From Mucidula mucida (lineage: Eukaryota; Basidiomycota; Agaricomycetes; Agaricales; Physalacriaceae), in contig JADNYV010000028.1 of assembly GCA_015501055.1 (NCBI GenBank), positions 124,001 through 188,000 on the forward strand: a DNA stretch of 64,000 bases, read 5' to 3'. The position numbers were made by a program, and so were the translations under genes. Below, one piece after another: positions 50,001 to 63,253 of this stretch; position 1 is the first letter of the stretch; each line of letters starts with the position of its first letter. The notes under the pieces are model-generated. The model ran no database searches and was not told the DNA's origin. It saw only the letters and a program-made list of their open reading frames with translations.

Positions 50001-50152
50001 CCGACGTGTTCAACACGTCGAATACGTTGGGAAACCCTGAACTCATCATCCCCGTCGAATCCAGCTTTGCGATCCCAGAGACCAATAGGTTTAATTATTC
50101 GTTCCCGGCAACGAGTATAACGGTTATCGCGCTCCAGACAGTGATTGAATGA
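47068..50152 (+). CDS. Secreted alpha-L-arabinofuranosidase, glycoside hydrolase family 51
   Basis: The gene has about 17 exons. The N-terminus (ATG 47068 or 47086) is a signal peptide (SWTIYFQVLAIVASTPVLSA). GH51 landmarks are HEIPSTLYGYMWEDINHSGD, ELLQNRAFQ, the RFPGGNNLEG strand, LEYLNWAEDLEAEPILGIW, the acid/base Glu in YIEIGNEDQF, the nucleophile Glu in FVGEYAVTS, and SLQHIKGYQWTPDILTFD. It should release terminal arabinofuranose from arabinoxylan or arabinan outside the cell. Length (about 640 aa) suits the fungal branch. Exon 2 is 14 nt (47289-47302), flanked by a GC-AG intron (47236-47288). An apparent frame break near 49556 disappears if the acceptor is placed at gtcaag before 49569. 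Confidence 0.92.
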
Positions 50153-50355
50153 ATTACTTACGATTTACAATGCCCTTACGATCTGTACACTAGCAACAAT
50201 TTGATAAGACACCATCTCACTATAGTACATAATCTTCGCTCGAACTTGGCACTTTTCGACTCAATCGGTCTATCGTCTCCTCATGCTGCTATCCGCATCG
50301 AGTCTATGTATAGTGTATTACGATTGCTTTTATGAGCGTCTATAATTCTACATTT

Positions 50356-51385
50356 CATCGTACGGCCATTTCTTGAACACCAACCCATGTGGCGCCTGTT
50401 TTCGCAATGCCGGGTTCCACGCAAACAAATTTTTACCTTTTGGAAATGGTCAGCGGATATCTGGCATACAATCACGGATAACATACCAGCCGCCTTCCTC
50501 CATTTCTGGGATCTTACGCCCAACGACCTCTCGTGGATTCCAGATAACCATATCTCTCATACCGCTAGTCTTGACGTCCACTCCTCCTCCTGGCCAAACC
50601 AGTTCGTACGAGGATGGGATGGCTTCGAATACAGCGTCAGTCCATTCCAAGGATGGCTTCGAATACAGCGTCAGTCCATTCCAAGACGCCGACGTCGACT
50701 TCCCGGTTTTCAACCTTCTTCGTTGACTGTCCGTCGGTAAGTTGCGTCTTGTCATACCAGATTATCCCTTTTAAAGGCTTGATACGGACGTCTTTGGATG
50801 GGCATGCATGATACGTATGGAAAAGATATTGGAAGTCAAAAGGAATGGAGGTCGACGTGTTGGTGACATGAAGAGTTGTGGTCAGAGAAAACTCCTTCAG
50901 CGTAATCACGTAGTCCAAATGGAAAGACTTGTCCCAGACCGCTTCAATGCTGGGAACAGGATCAAGTGCTAAAGACAGCAATCAGTAATTAATTTCTCGA
51001 GGTGTCAACAACGATTCTGAAATATCCGTCAGACTGAGTATGTACTAGAACTAGATCGACAATGCTCATTCCGGGCGAATCCGTGCACACCCATCTTCAG
51101 ATGATCGGGATGTGATGGGTACGCGAATGCCGGGAAGACGATGGGAATGCCACCCCGTACCGGTACAGAACCATCCAGCGGCGATTTCGAGGACGTGAAG
51201 ATACGATCAGTAAGGGCAGGGTTAGTTTTGGTACCAGTCGTCCACGATATAATATGCGCTCCAAACCAGAGCAACTCAACGGAAGGCCCCTGTTGATCGT
51301 GAACGGAAGCAATTTCTGATCGTGTGGCGTTCATACCTTTTTGTGGATGAGTGAAAAAACGATCTTTCGATTGCTCTATGGGCAT
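50356..51385 (-). pseudogene. Glucose-6-phosphate 1-epimerase-like gene, disrupted
   Basis: The protein begins at ATG 51385 and matches the YMR099C/D-hexose-6-phosphate epimerase family: VELLWFGAHIISW, VPVRGGIPIVFPAF, MGVHGFARNEH, AVWDKSFHLDYVITL, ELVWPGGGVDVKTSGM, and a last exon with FVCVEPGIAKTGATWVG. A perfect 34-bp tandem duplication (50617-50650 / 50651-50684) shifts the frame inside WTDAVFEAI; removing one copy restores it. The junction after FARNEH can be spliced in frame but seems to lack about 15 residues, and the last acceptor yields an immediate TAA. The enzyme would interconvert hexose-6-phosphate anomers. It may be a young pseudogene or an assembly fault. Confidence 0.65.
50617..50684. 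repeat. Perfect 34-bp tandem duplication
   Basis: Two identical 34-bp copies abut at 50650/50651 within the epimerase-like coding sequence. 34 is not a multiple of three, so the second copy causes a frameshift and a stop. Confidence 0.95.
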
Positions 51386-52224
51386 GGTTCAGGCAGGGCA
51401 AAGTCCTACACGTACGATGCCTTCAAAAAAGGCTGACCGGGCCGATTTTGACAACCGATGACCTGTTCGAATTTAATATCCATGGATGTTTTTGGAAGAG
51501 GAGGTTGAAGAGCGCGCGGTCCGTCTATAACCGATCACGGATGACCGGGCCGGTCCGCCTTGACGCGTCGAAGCTTTCAACTTCGTGCCATATTTTCGAC
51601 CTTCTTCATCTAGCATCTAGAATTCAAGAGCAGCGAGTCTCACCTCTGCTCCAGGTCAAGCTCAAGTCTAGTCCTTAGACTTTAAGCATCTTTCTTTTCA
51701 AGAAAGAATGGCACAGATTCCAGTGGCTAAGAAAGATTCAGACCCACTTCCTATCCTTGATACAGATAAGCTGTGGAACAAAAATTCAAGACAGAGTGAT
51801 GGAACCCACTGCTAAGTGAATTGCACCGCCAAGTTGACTTCGATTGCGCATGAATATTCTGTATTCACACTGCACTGCAACTACCATTTGATTCATTCAT
51901 CCCTGGAGGCACTGCGCCTCCAGATTTCGTACAATACAGTACGGAAGGTGCCGCTGATACGACATCATTTTGCTACACTGCGCATACAACTCTAATGATC
52001 CACACTCTCGTCGACGACGATGTTACAATAATACATCCAAAAAGGTAAAGGAAGAAGAGCGGACTCATGGTAAGAGGCTAAGAAAGATCCAAGCATACTC
52101 GAGAAGACGGGTGTCCAAGCGTTTCAGCTGATCATAAGCGTGCCGTTAATTACTCTTGTCCCTGCTGCCTTGATCGTTGGCAGGCAGGGGCCTTATGTAT
52201 AGGCAGAGCAGGCCACCTCGACAT
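51386..52224. other. Intergenic region, no gene seen
   Basis: No open frame here has coding character. A perfect 8-bp inverted repeat with a 5-nt loop, CTGGAGGC/GCCTCCAG, lies at about 51904-51924. The rest is probably the epimerase promoter and the endosulfine 3' UTR. Confidence 0.4.
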
Positions 52225-52679
52225 TCACGAGACTATGCGAGCCATTGGCGACACTGACAGATACTGACGGGAGTTGGTAGGGAAAGAAGCATGTGGGATA
52301 CTGTAGAGCATGGGCGTCAGCGTCATGTTCTGCAAGCCGTTGAATACAGATACACACTTCTTGGGATTCGGTATCGCTGTGCCCACTGCGCTTTGAGGAG
52401 TAACGCCCGCCTTAGACAGTGCGTAGTCGCCAGAATCGAAATATTTGCGATCCTACAAGGCAAGCCATATGAGTAACGTCGAAGGCTGGCTAGGTAAACA
52501 TACGAACTTTCTGCATCTTCATCAGGATGTTTTTGTGCGTGGGCAGCTTGCCGTACTTCTTCAAAAGTATTTGCTCCTGGTCGGAGACTTTCTACGGAGG
52601 CAATGAGCATGATAGCACGCTCAGCGGCGAGGAAAGGACGAACAGACATATCAAGCTTGGTGCGCTGTACTGTGTGCAT
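52225..52679 (-). CDS. Endosulfine (Igo1/ENSA family), PP2A-B55 inhibitor
   Basis: Four exons (52644-52679, 52508-52591, 52358-52452, 52225-52300) join to 96 aa. The second exon reads LLKKYGKLPTHKNILMKMQK and the third RKYFDSGDYALSKAG, the endosulfine hallmark, then VGTAIPNPKNIPHAS. Ser47 in FDSGDY is the Greatwall/Rim15 phosphosite; once phosphorylated the protein inhibits PP2A-B55, promoting mitotic or quiescence entry. The exons are so short that no single open frame reveals the gene. The start could be ATG 52679 or the in-frame ATG 52649, which leaves only MS in exon 1. Confidence 0.85.
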
Positions 52680-54139
52680 GATGAAAGCAAGGATACAAGT
52701 CGGAAAGGTGGAGGGTGACGCAGAAAGGAGGGAAAGATGTGGAGGTAGGGGCAAGACTGTGCAGCAAGAGATCGTCGCTGCACGACTTATATTGGCGTGT
52801 TCTAGAGCGGAGTTTGAACCTGGCCATTCAGTCTAGGCAGTGGCGCGGCACCTGCCGAGTCATCTGATGGCGACCTGAATATCTATACTTGGCATCCTTC
52901 TCGTCCTTAATTGAAGCAACCAAAAGGCCCGCAATCTGCGAGCTCGTATCTATTGGAGTCTTCACTCCAACACTCTCATACTCTTGAAGCAACTCTTAAT
53001 CTGACCTCGAATCTTCTCTGTTCTCAATGACCCACCTGCCGTCAATGCCATATAGTCCACCTCCACAACGGCTATCACGCTTTCAAAAGAACTCCTGTGC
53101 TGCGTGCAGTCACGGAAACACTTCAATACAGTACCTTGGTTACCCTGCACTCGGATTGTCTCGTTTGTGGCGAAAGATAAGGAGAGACGGCGTTCTACCA
53201 GTCAAGTGACAGCTGTGGCTGATTCATGGCTCTGGAGGCTGCCTTGGCCTAACCCTTATCGAGACACCCTCAGTTCGAGATGGTTCTAACTATTTCCTCA
53301 AAGGTCCACTTCGAACATCCGCTCTACAATAAGCGTCATCTGCATCAATTCGAGAATTTTCACTTGAGTTCTTTGGTGCTGGCACGTCTCGGCCGGATAT
53401 CCAAGCTCATTCAATCGGAGAGGAGGAGAAGCTGTGATAGGTTCCCTCCACCGGCTATTGTATGGTATGGGAAAGTGGGGTCCAAACTTTAGTCTAGGCT
53501 GCGTATCGTGTCTTAACGACTTCGCATTTAGATGATTGCAGACATACCGTTCTTTGTGGGTGACACCCAAATGTGGTTGCAGTATTTCTTATTTAGAATG
53601 TCAACAACTTGCTTCGAGATGACGACTTCTAGAGCAGATAGTGTTGTCGTCTGATCAATCCTAACGCGCAGGACGGCTAGAGCACGCTGTCGGAGAAGCC
53701 ATTGATCGTACTGCGCTCTGGTCACTGAGCCAGACCGCTTACGGACAACATGAGGCGACACTGGCAATCACCGCTGAGGTCAGGCGGGTCTGGAGAGGTT
53801 CCGATGCCCTGCAGCTCGAAGGATCGTACAACGCGTCTGTGGTGTTTCAATGAATCATTGGAGGCGCGCTAACGCGTCCGGAAGACCTGGTGCCACACTC
53901 ATTCTCACCGGTTATTTTGATGCCGACATGTTACCTGCGTTGTATCGAAAAATGCGTGATAACGATGAACGCATAGCTACTCGATTCATATCCGGACTGA
54001 CTGTCGTCTTGATCCGCAACATGGAGAAGAGACTTCATTATGAGCTTCCCGGCTCTTGGTATTTCTGTCAAACGGGAGTGAGAACTACCGAGAACGATAA
54101 TGAATACCTGCTTACAGGAATATGCTAGGTTCAAGGCAG
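52680..54139. other. Region without a resolved gene
   Basis: Plus-strand frame 53850-54128 (from ATG; GYFDADMLPALYRKMRDNDE) and minus-strand frame 53528-53740 (YDQWLLRQRALAVLRVR) are open, but I could not build either into a gene. The latter faintly resembles the UBN2-type Gag of Copia elements and may be a relic. Confidence 0.3.
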
Positions 54140-56123
54140 TCACTCTTCGTCCAAATCAATGATGATGCCGTCTTCCTCTACGAACTCGCTTTCAAGCAAG
54201 TCGTGAAGCCCCACCCTTGCCGTGTCTTGGAGGTCGACAACTAGATGATTCTCATCCACATCATTTAATTCCTGACTTTGTCCGAGGTTGATTGCCAGAT
54301 TCTCATCCTCCACATCTTCGCCATCCACGCTTCGTCCGTCAACATAATCTTCGTCCTCCATCTCCAACTCCATAAGACATTCACAATCATCCAGCATGAC
54401 CACCGAGTCGTCTAAAAAAGCATACAGTACCTCATCATGTGTAACGATCGAGGGCTCAAAGGTTGTTTGCATGAGTTCTGGTGTCCACGCTTCGACACGA
54501 GAGCTCTGACTAGGAGAGGATTGGGAATGAATGAGGGCAGGGACTCCGAGATCCGTGTCGCTGGCACTGTCCGTCGCTATAATGTCATGGAAAGTGGAAT
54601 GAGTGTGGGCCTCCGAAGAAAGAATGACTTCGTTCTCGTTTTCGGTGTCGTCGTCCATTCGGAGAAGAATATCATTTTCCAAGGTAACGACAGCGTCTAT
54701 GCCAGTCTCCATTCCGAAATCACTATCCATGTCTAGGGCTTCAAGCGGAGGGGCGGTAGCGGGATATGAAGAACTATCGACGTCCTGTTCCGTCTTGGAA
54801 TGTGCCTGCTCCTCTAGATTGACGTTATAGAATTCGTGCTCGCTTTCCTTTCGTTGATCGTCGATAGCGGTATAGGAAGCGTTATCGACGTCCTGTTCTG
54901 TCTTGGAATGTACATACTCCTGTAGGTTGACGGTGTAAAATTCGTGTTCGCTGTCCAACCTGTGATCGTCGACATTCAGGCCTGCGGATAGCAGAGATGG
55001 AGGCGTAGTCTCGGCATCGGAATCGTGGTCCAGATCAAGCTCGACTGGTGATGTTATCTGAGAATAGAAGATCTGCGAACGAGTAATCGGGTATTCAAAA
55101 GAGTCATTGGACGAAGCGGAATACAGGGCATTGTCATCCTCCGTCGTTTCGTAAAAGTCGCTTTCCCCTTCTTCGTTGATATACAAGTCACGTTCCGACG
55201 AAGCATCTGATGAAAGTGCGGCGAAACGGACTTGATCCAAGTCGGAATAGAGTAGGTGATCAAAGGAAGCCGCAGTCACATCGGTAGGTCGTCCTGGACG
55301 ATTAGTTTCGGGTAATTCGAACGTGAATTCAGAAAATAGATCTGCTGTCTGGAAGTGACGGTTTGATACGATTGCCGGTTCGAGACAGAAGAGGCTATCA
55401 TGAGGTACTTGCGTCTGCTCCTTCGAATCTTGTGCTATCAAGTCTTCATCGTCAACGGCCTCGGCAGTTACGTTGTACATATAATTCTTGCTCTAAACAA
55501 GCATCTGTCAGTAGAGTTCACAAATATGCAAGCAAGAGCACTTTGAATACAGGCTTTCTGACTGCACCTCGGTAACAGCCTTCGAGGGACATGACAAAAG
55601 CGTCTTCGAGGGTGATGTCAATCTCGGATGATCGAGGAAGTTCTCCAAGCCACGACGCCATCGCGGATTCAGAGAGTGCGATAACAGATCTTTGTGATCT
55701 TTTTATGTCCTAGGGAGCCGGTAAGAAATGTGTATGCAAACTAAATATAACGAGTACTTTTAGATGGCGTTTGGCGGCAGATACGAATAGAGGATTCGGT
55801 GAACGTTTGATCATGGCCAATATAGCACATAGGATTTTGGGAATAATTGGCAGTTCGATGTCAAGCTGCTGTAGAGGATATCGTCAGAAATGCAGACGCC
55901 CTCGCCAATAGCAATTTATTCCATCTCAGGCAATTGCCTTCCAAGGAGGCACGAACGATGCCTCAATAGAATTGGAAAGAGTGATCCTGACCTTGTGCCA
56001 TGTCCCAAAGGCAAGGGGATAGCGTCTTGAGGATATATATGTGTCAGCTGGTGGTGCATACGAGTAGATTGTAGATTGCTCACTTTACGAGATGCCAACT
56101 GACAAAGCGCGTGAGGACGTTAT
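54140..56123 (-). CDS. Large acidic protein of unknown function (5' end unresolved)
   Basis: Five exons (56089-56123, 55953-56025, 55758-55868, 55542-55709, 54140-55492) splice in phase to at least 579 aa. The N-terminal third looks folded (FGTWHKVRITLSNSIEASFQ, then LDIELPIIPKILCAI and MASWLGELPRSSEIDITLED). The long last exon is very acidic and Ser-rich, probably disordered, and ends ESEFVEEDGIIIDLDEE. It holds a 36-residue tandem repeat built on SEHEFYxVNL and HSKTEQDVD. The start must lie upstream of 56123, perhaps near 56.3 kb (PETKRTCLILST). I recognise no family. Confidence 0.55.
54776..54991. repeat. Tandem 108-bp coding repeat (two copies)
   Basis: Copies at 54776-54883 and 54884-54991 encode two 36-residue units of the acidic protein (SEHEFYTVNL / SEHEFYNVNL, then HSKTEQDVD). 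They have diverged at scattered bases but kept the frame, so selection or recent origin is likely. Confidence 0.75.
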
Positions 56124-57353
56124 CTAACAGAGCAAGACCAGGAAGAGGAAGATTGCGTGCAAATGGCTTGAAGTTGGGTCGAGTCTTCCATTCGTAGCAG
56201 AGGTGGACTGTGGAGAGAATGAGGCATGTCCGCTTGGTTTCAGGCATACAGCGGGACGAAGTAATCGACACTAGCGTCGAATTGAGCGCGTTTAACACAG
56301 TTTAAACATCACTCACCGGAAGGAGTACCGCATTCTGAGTCCATATACACAGAAGAAACATTGGTGAGGCCGAGTTGGACCGAATTCTAGCAGTGTGTTA
56401 GGTCAATGAGTTCCAAGACTGACAGAGCTAGCACAGTATCAAGAAAATCATGAAGATATCGCGCCATGTGAGAGTGCAATACTGTTTCTGATGAAACTTT
56501 TTTCCTTCCAAGGTGGCCGTGATACGAAAGACGACGCTGGAAGCAATGAGGACGTCGACAATGTCGGGAAAGCGCGATTTGGCAGTGAAGACTGTGTCAT
56601 TGTCGTTTCCGTAGTTGCAGCAATGCCGAGCGGCCAAAGAAAGGGAGCTAATGTCGCCCACTGCCTTTATGCGAGACGTAGAGCATACAAGAGGCATGAC
56701 GGCCTTTACCAAGTTGAAGTCGCGAGTAGACCTTGTCAGGTGATCGGGACGCAAAGGCGCGCCTCGGGCCCACGGACGTTGCCCGGACTCCCTTCCACTG
56801 TGCTTCCTGTTGCCCTCTCTTTTTCAGGCCGGTTACACCTTATGCAAAGAATTTGACGATATGTACTGCGAATCAACGTCGTTGCAAGCGATTCCAACAT
56901 ATACTTTGTTATTTTCTTTATGTATGGCTTGTTTCTGGCGTCAACTACCTGTGCTGCGCTCTCCTGTATTTAGAACTGGTGTTCAGCCGCATATTTGCGT
57001 GAGTAAATCAATGTATGACCATCATGTGTGTGTAGGACGCTGGCTGCGCGCGTACTATTGCCATTGCCTCATTTGATAACATCGCGAGGCACCGTAGCCA
57101 GTGTCGAGACGGTTAGCAGTCAGCAGTCAGTATAAAATAGTGACGTACGGTTGCCCACTGCCTTTCTGCGGGAGAAAGTAAGGATGCAAGTGCTGTACAG
57201 GATCGTGAGGCTGTAGTAGTGCTCAATAAGGAAAGCATCGCCACCCTGGCTGCTTGATTTGTTCTCAATCTCCTGCTCGACCGATCTTGCGTCTGACTGC
57301 CACTCGTTTCGCTGCCCCCACTTTGCCCTCGTCTTCCTGTTTTTTGAACGGCG
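56124..57353. other. Upstream part of the acidic-protein gene and PKC1 promoter
   Basis: Minus-strand open stretches at 56.1-56.75 kb may hold 5' exons of the acidic protein. The 3' half should contain the PKC1 promoter; a CT-rich tract (ctcctgctcgaccgatctt) ends about 70 bp before its ATG. No other gene is supported. Confidence 0.35.
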
Positions 57354-61089
<3,736 letters not shown>

Positions 61090-61255
61090 GACTATATTTG
61101 ACGAGGGCATTTGGACTTTAGCCACTCTTGTGTTTGTTGTCATCGATTAGTTGTTGTGTCTGCGTGGTCCTGTATCTGAATACTGTGGGGTTGATGTAAA
61201 TAACACTCGTATCACTAGTTTCAATGTCGCTTACGATACTTATGATTTCTACTTA

Positions 61256-61586
61256 TCATCTGGTTGGCCCGACGATGTGACCACCAGTTCCAGGCAAGCC
61301 TTGTCTTTCGTCAGAGGCATCTGGTTCTGGTTGCTGCTTCATGAGATCTGTGAAGCTGCTCCAAAGCGACGCGATGGTATCGTATTCTTTCGTCATTCCA
61401 AGCACCTCTTCGAGTTTTCTGTTCAATCCGTTGGTGGATGATAACAGGTCCTCGAAACCCTGTGGCAAGCATTTAGTGACATCGAGACGCGTAATAATAC
61501 GTGTCGTTTACCGCAGTGATTTCTCGTGCTAATTTGTCGCGCTCTTTCTCGAAGAACGTGGATTCCGCCTCGCCTTGATTAGCCAT
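61256..61586 (-). CDS. DAD1: DASH/Dam1 complex subunit Dad1
   Basis: Exons 61512-61586 and 61256-61459 encode 92 aa. TFFEKERDKLAREIT, then FEDLLSSTNGLNRKLEEVLG and EYDTIASLWSSF match Dad1, a small helical subunit of the ten-protein DASH ring that couples kinetochores to microtubule plus ends. The size is that of the family. The gene converges with PKC1 (166 bp between stops) and diverges from the next secreted-protein gene (189 bp). Confidence 0.88.
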
Positions 61587-61775
61587 GATGGTTGTTTGGG
61601 AGCAAGGCTGAGCAGAGCCGGTCGATCTGATCTCATCAAGTCAGACTCATTACTTTATTTTCTACACTCGACACCGGTTTTCAGAAATTTTCCAAACGAA
61701 CTGATCGGCGTGGTGAAGTTGGCGAGTGGACCCCGCCATGAAAACCCCGTTTCACCTTTCCGCTTCACTGCCACC

Positions 61776-63029
61776 ATGGCTATCCTTCACGACCTCTTCG
61801 TCCTTGCCTTTTCCTTCATTTTGGCTGTCCGCGCGCTGATGGATACGCTGACCCAAGCGCTAACGGAGGGTCTATGCTAACGGTATTATAGCAACCAGTG
61901 TTAGTTGGTGAGCGCGTGCTTACCATGGCTGTCTAGACAATTCTGGGGACGACATTCCCTGACGGCCAGCAAGAGCCAATCAACATGATTATATCTGGTG
62001 CTTCGGACTCTGACGTGCTGAAAGACCAATCGACGCATGGCGGGCTCAGGAATTACTTTTTGTAAGCGCGTGCAAGTCAAAGTCGCGTCAGAGTTGATTT
62101 GGAAGCAGGTCATGTCATTCTCAGGCAATTGCCTCGGGCAAGTCGACCAGGGATCAGCGCAGCAAGCCAACTTGGGCGACGGCAATGGGCTGCGTGTGTA
62201 TTTTGCAACACACTCGCGCAAAAAGAGCTAACAGAGCGTAGATAACCAGACAGCTGTCATGCGATACAACTATGGTGATACCAAGTTCGGGACTTGCACC
62301 GAGACAATCAATGGCGGGAATCACTTTAGATATTGGGTTCAGAACGGCACTGACGCCAATAGGTGAGTGTCTATTTTTCAGCCCAGGTGCCATATTCATG
62401 ATTGATCAGTGGCGCTGTGTTCATGGCTGTATCATATGAGATGCCTGCTGCCAGTACGTTTCCTCGATGCATTCATGCAAGTGAGCGTGCCCTTATCGTC
62501 ACGCAGAGGACCATGACATCGTCCCGAATGGATATAACTTTGGGCGGTATGTACAGCCTTCCCGTCATGCCCGGGACTGAATATTCGTTCAACTACAGGG
62601 ATTACATTGTTGGGAATATAACAGGCTCTGCGATACCCACTTCGAGTCTCAGTACCGCCGATTTACAGTACTCCGGAACCTCTTCTAGCGAGGGATATAC
62701 CTACAAAACAGACGTCACCTACACGTCTGGCCTGCTCACGAACACCAGTGTCGGCATTAACCACAACGTCACTGTTGCCATAGATGGCGTGACCAACGCT
62801 GTAGACGGTCTCGTTGCCGTACTGGATGTGTCGATAACGACACGTCCTGATAATGAATCCTCCAGCGGTGATTCTGGAGCAGGTTCAAGGTACGTTGTCG
62901 CTGTCATTTCTTTTTCTGTATTCTCACTCATGTCAAAACAGCGATGACAGTGACTCAGCCCTCAGCATGAATTTTGTACCCTCCCTCCTTTTAGCGACAT
63001 TCATCCTACCAATTTTCACTCTCTTGTGA
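61776..63029 (+). CDS. Secreted, probably GPI-anchored basidiomycete surface protein
   Basis: The ATG sits in a strong context (gccaccatgg) and begins a signal peptide (MAILHDLFVLAFSFILA). Later exons read NMIISGASDSDVLK, THGGLRNYFL, GNCLGQVDQG, VMRYNYGDTKFGTC, GNHFRYWVQNGTDANSGA and DIVPNGYNFGRDYIVGN. The last exon ends in a hydrophobic GPI-type signal (FVPSLLLATFILPIFTLL) after a Ser/Asp-rich stretch. Several N-glycosylation sequons (NIT, NTS, NVT) are present. The family occurs in Agaricomycetes with no known role. Exon 1 to exon 2 splicing is a best guess (61827-61936). One T may be missing in the run at 62057-62061. Confidence 0.7.
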
Positions 63030-63253
63030 TTCCGGCGCAAACCAATGAACACTTAATCTACAAACTCGGACATTTAAATGCATTAGATTCGCATGCGCGC
63101 CCTCTGTATACTCTGTAGCGAGACGAGTACTTATAGAAGCTCGTGACTAGGTCGGGAGACAACCATTTTGGGTTTGCCGACGTTCGGGTATCTCCGAGGC
63201 GCTCTAAACATTCATTATTCGGTATGTACATCCAGTCTCGACCAAAAGGCAAT

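Noticed and set aside
51904..51924. Short perfect hairpin with GC-rich stem
   Set aside because: Eight-bp stems of this kind are expected by chance in a region this size; no terminator or element context.
54437..54830. Plus-strand frames opposite the acidic protein
   Set aside because: Shadows of the minus-strand coding sequence with no start context or splice support.
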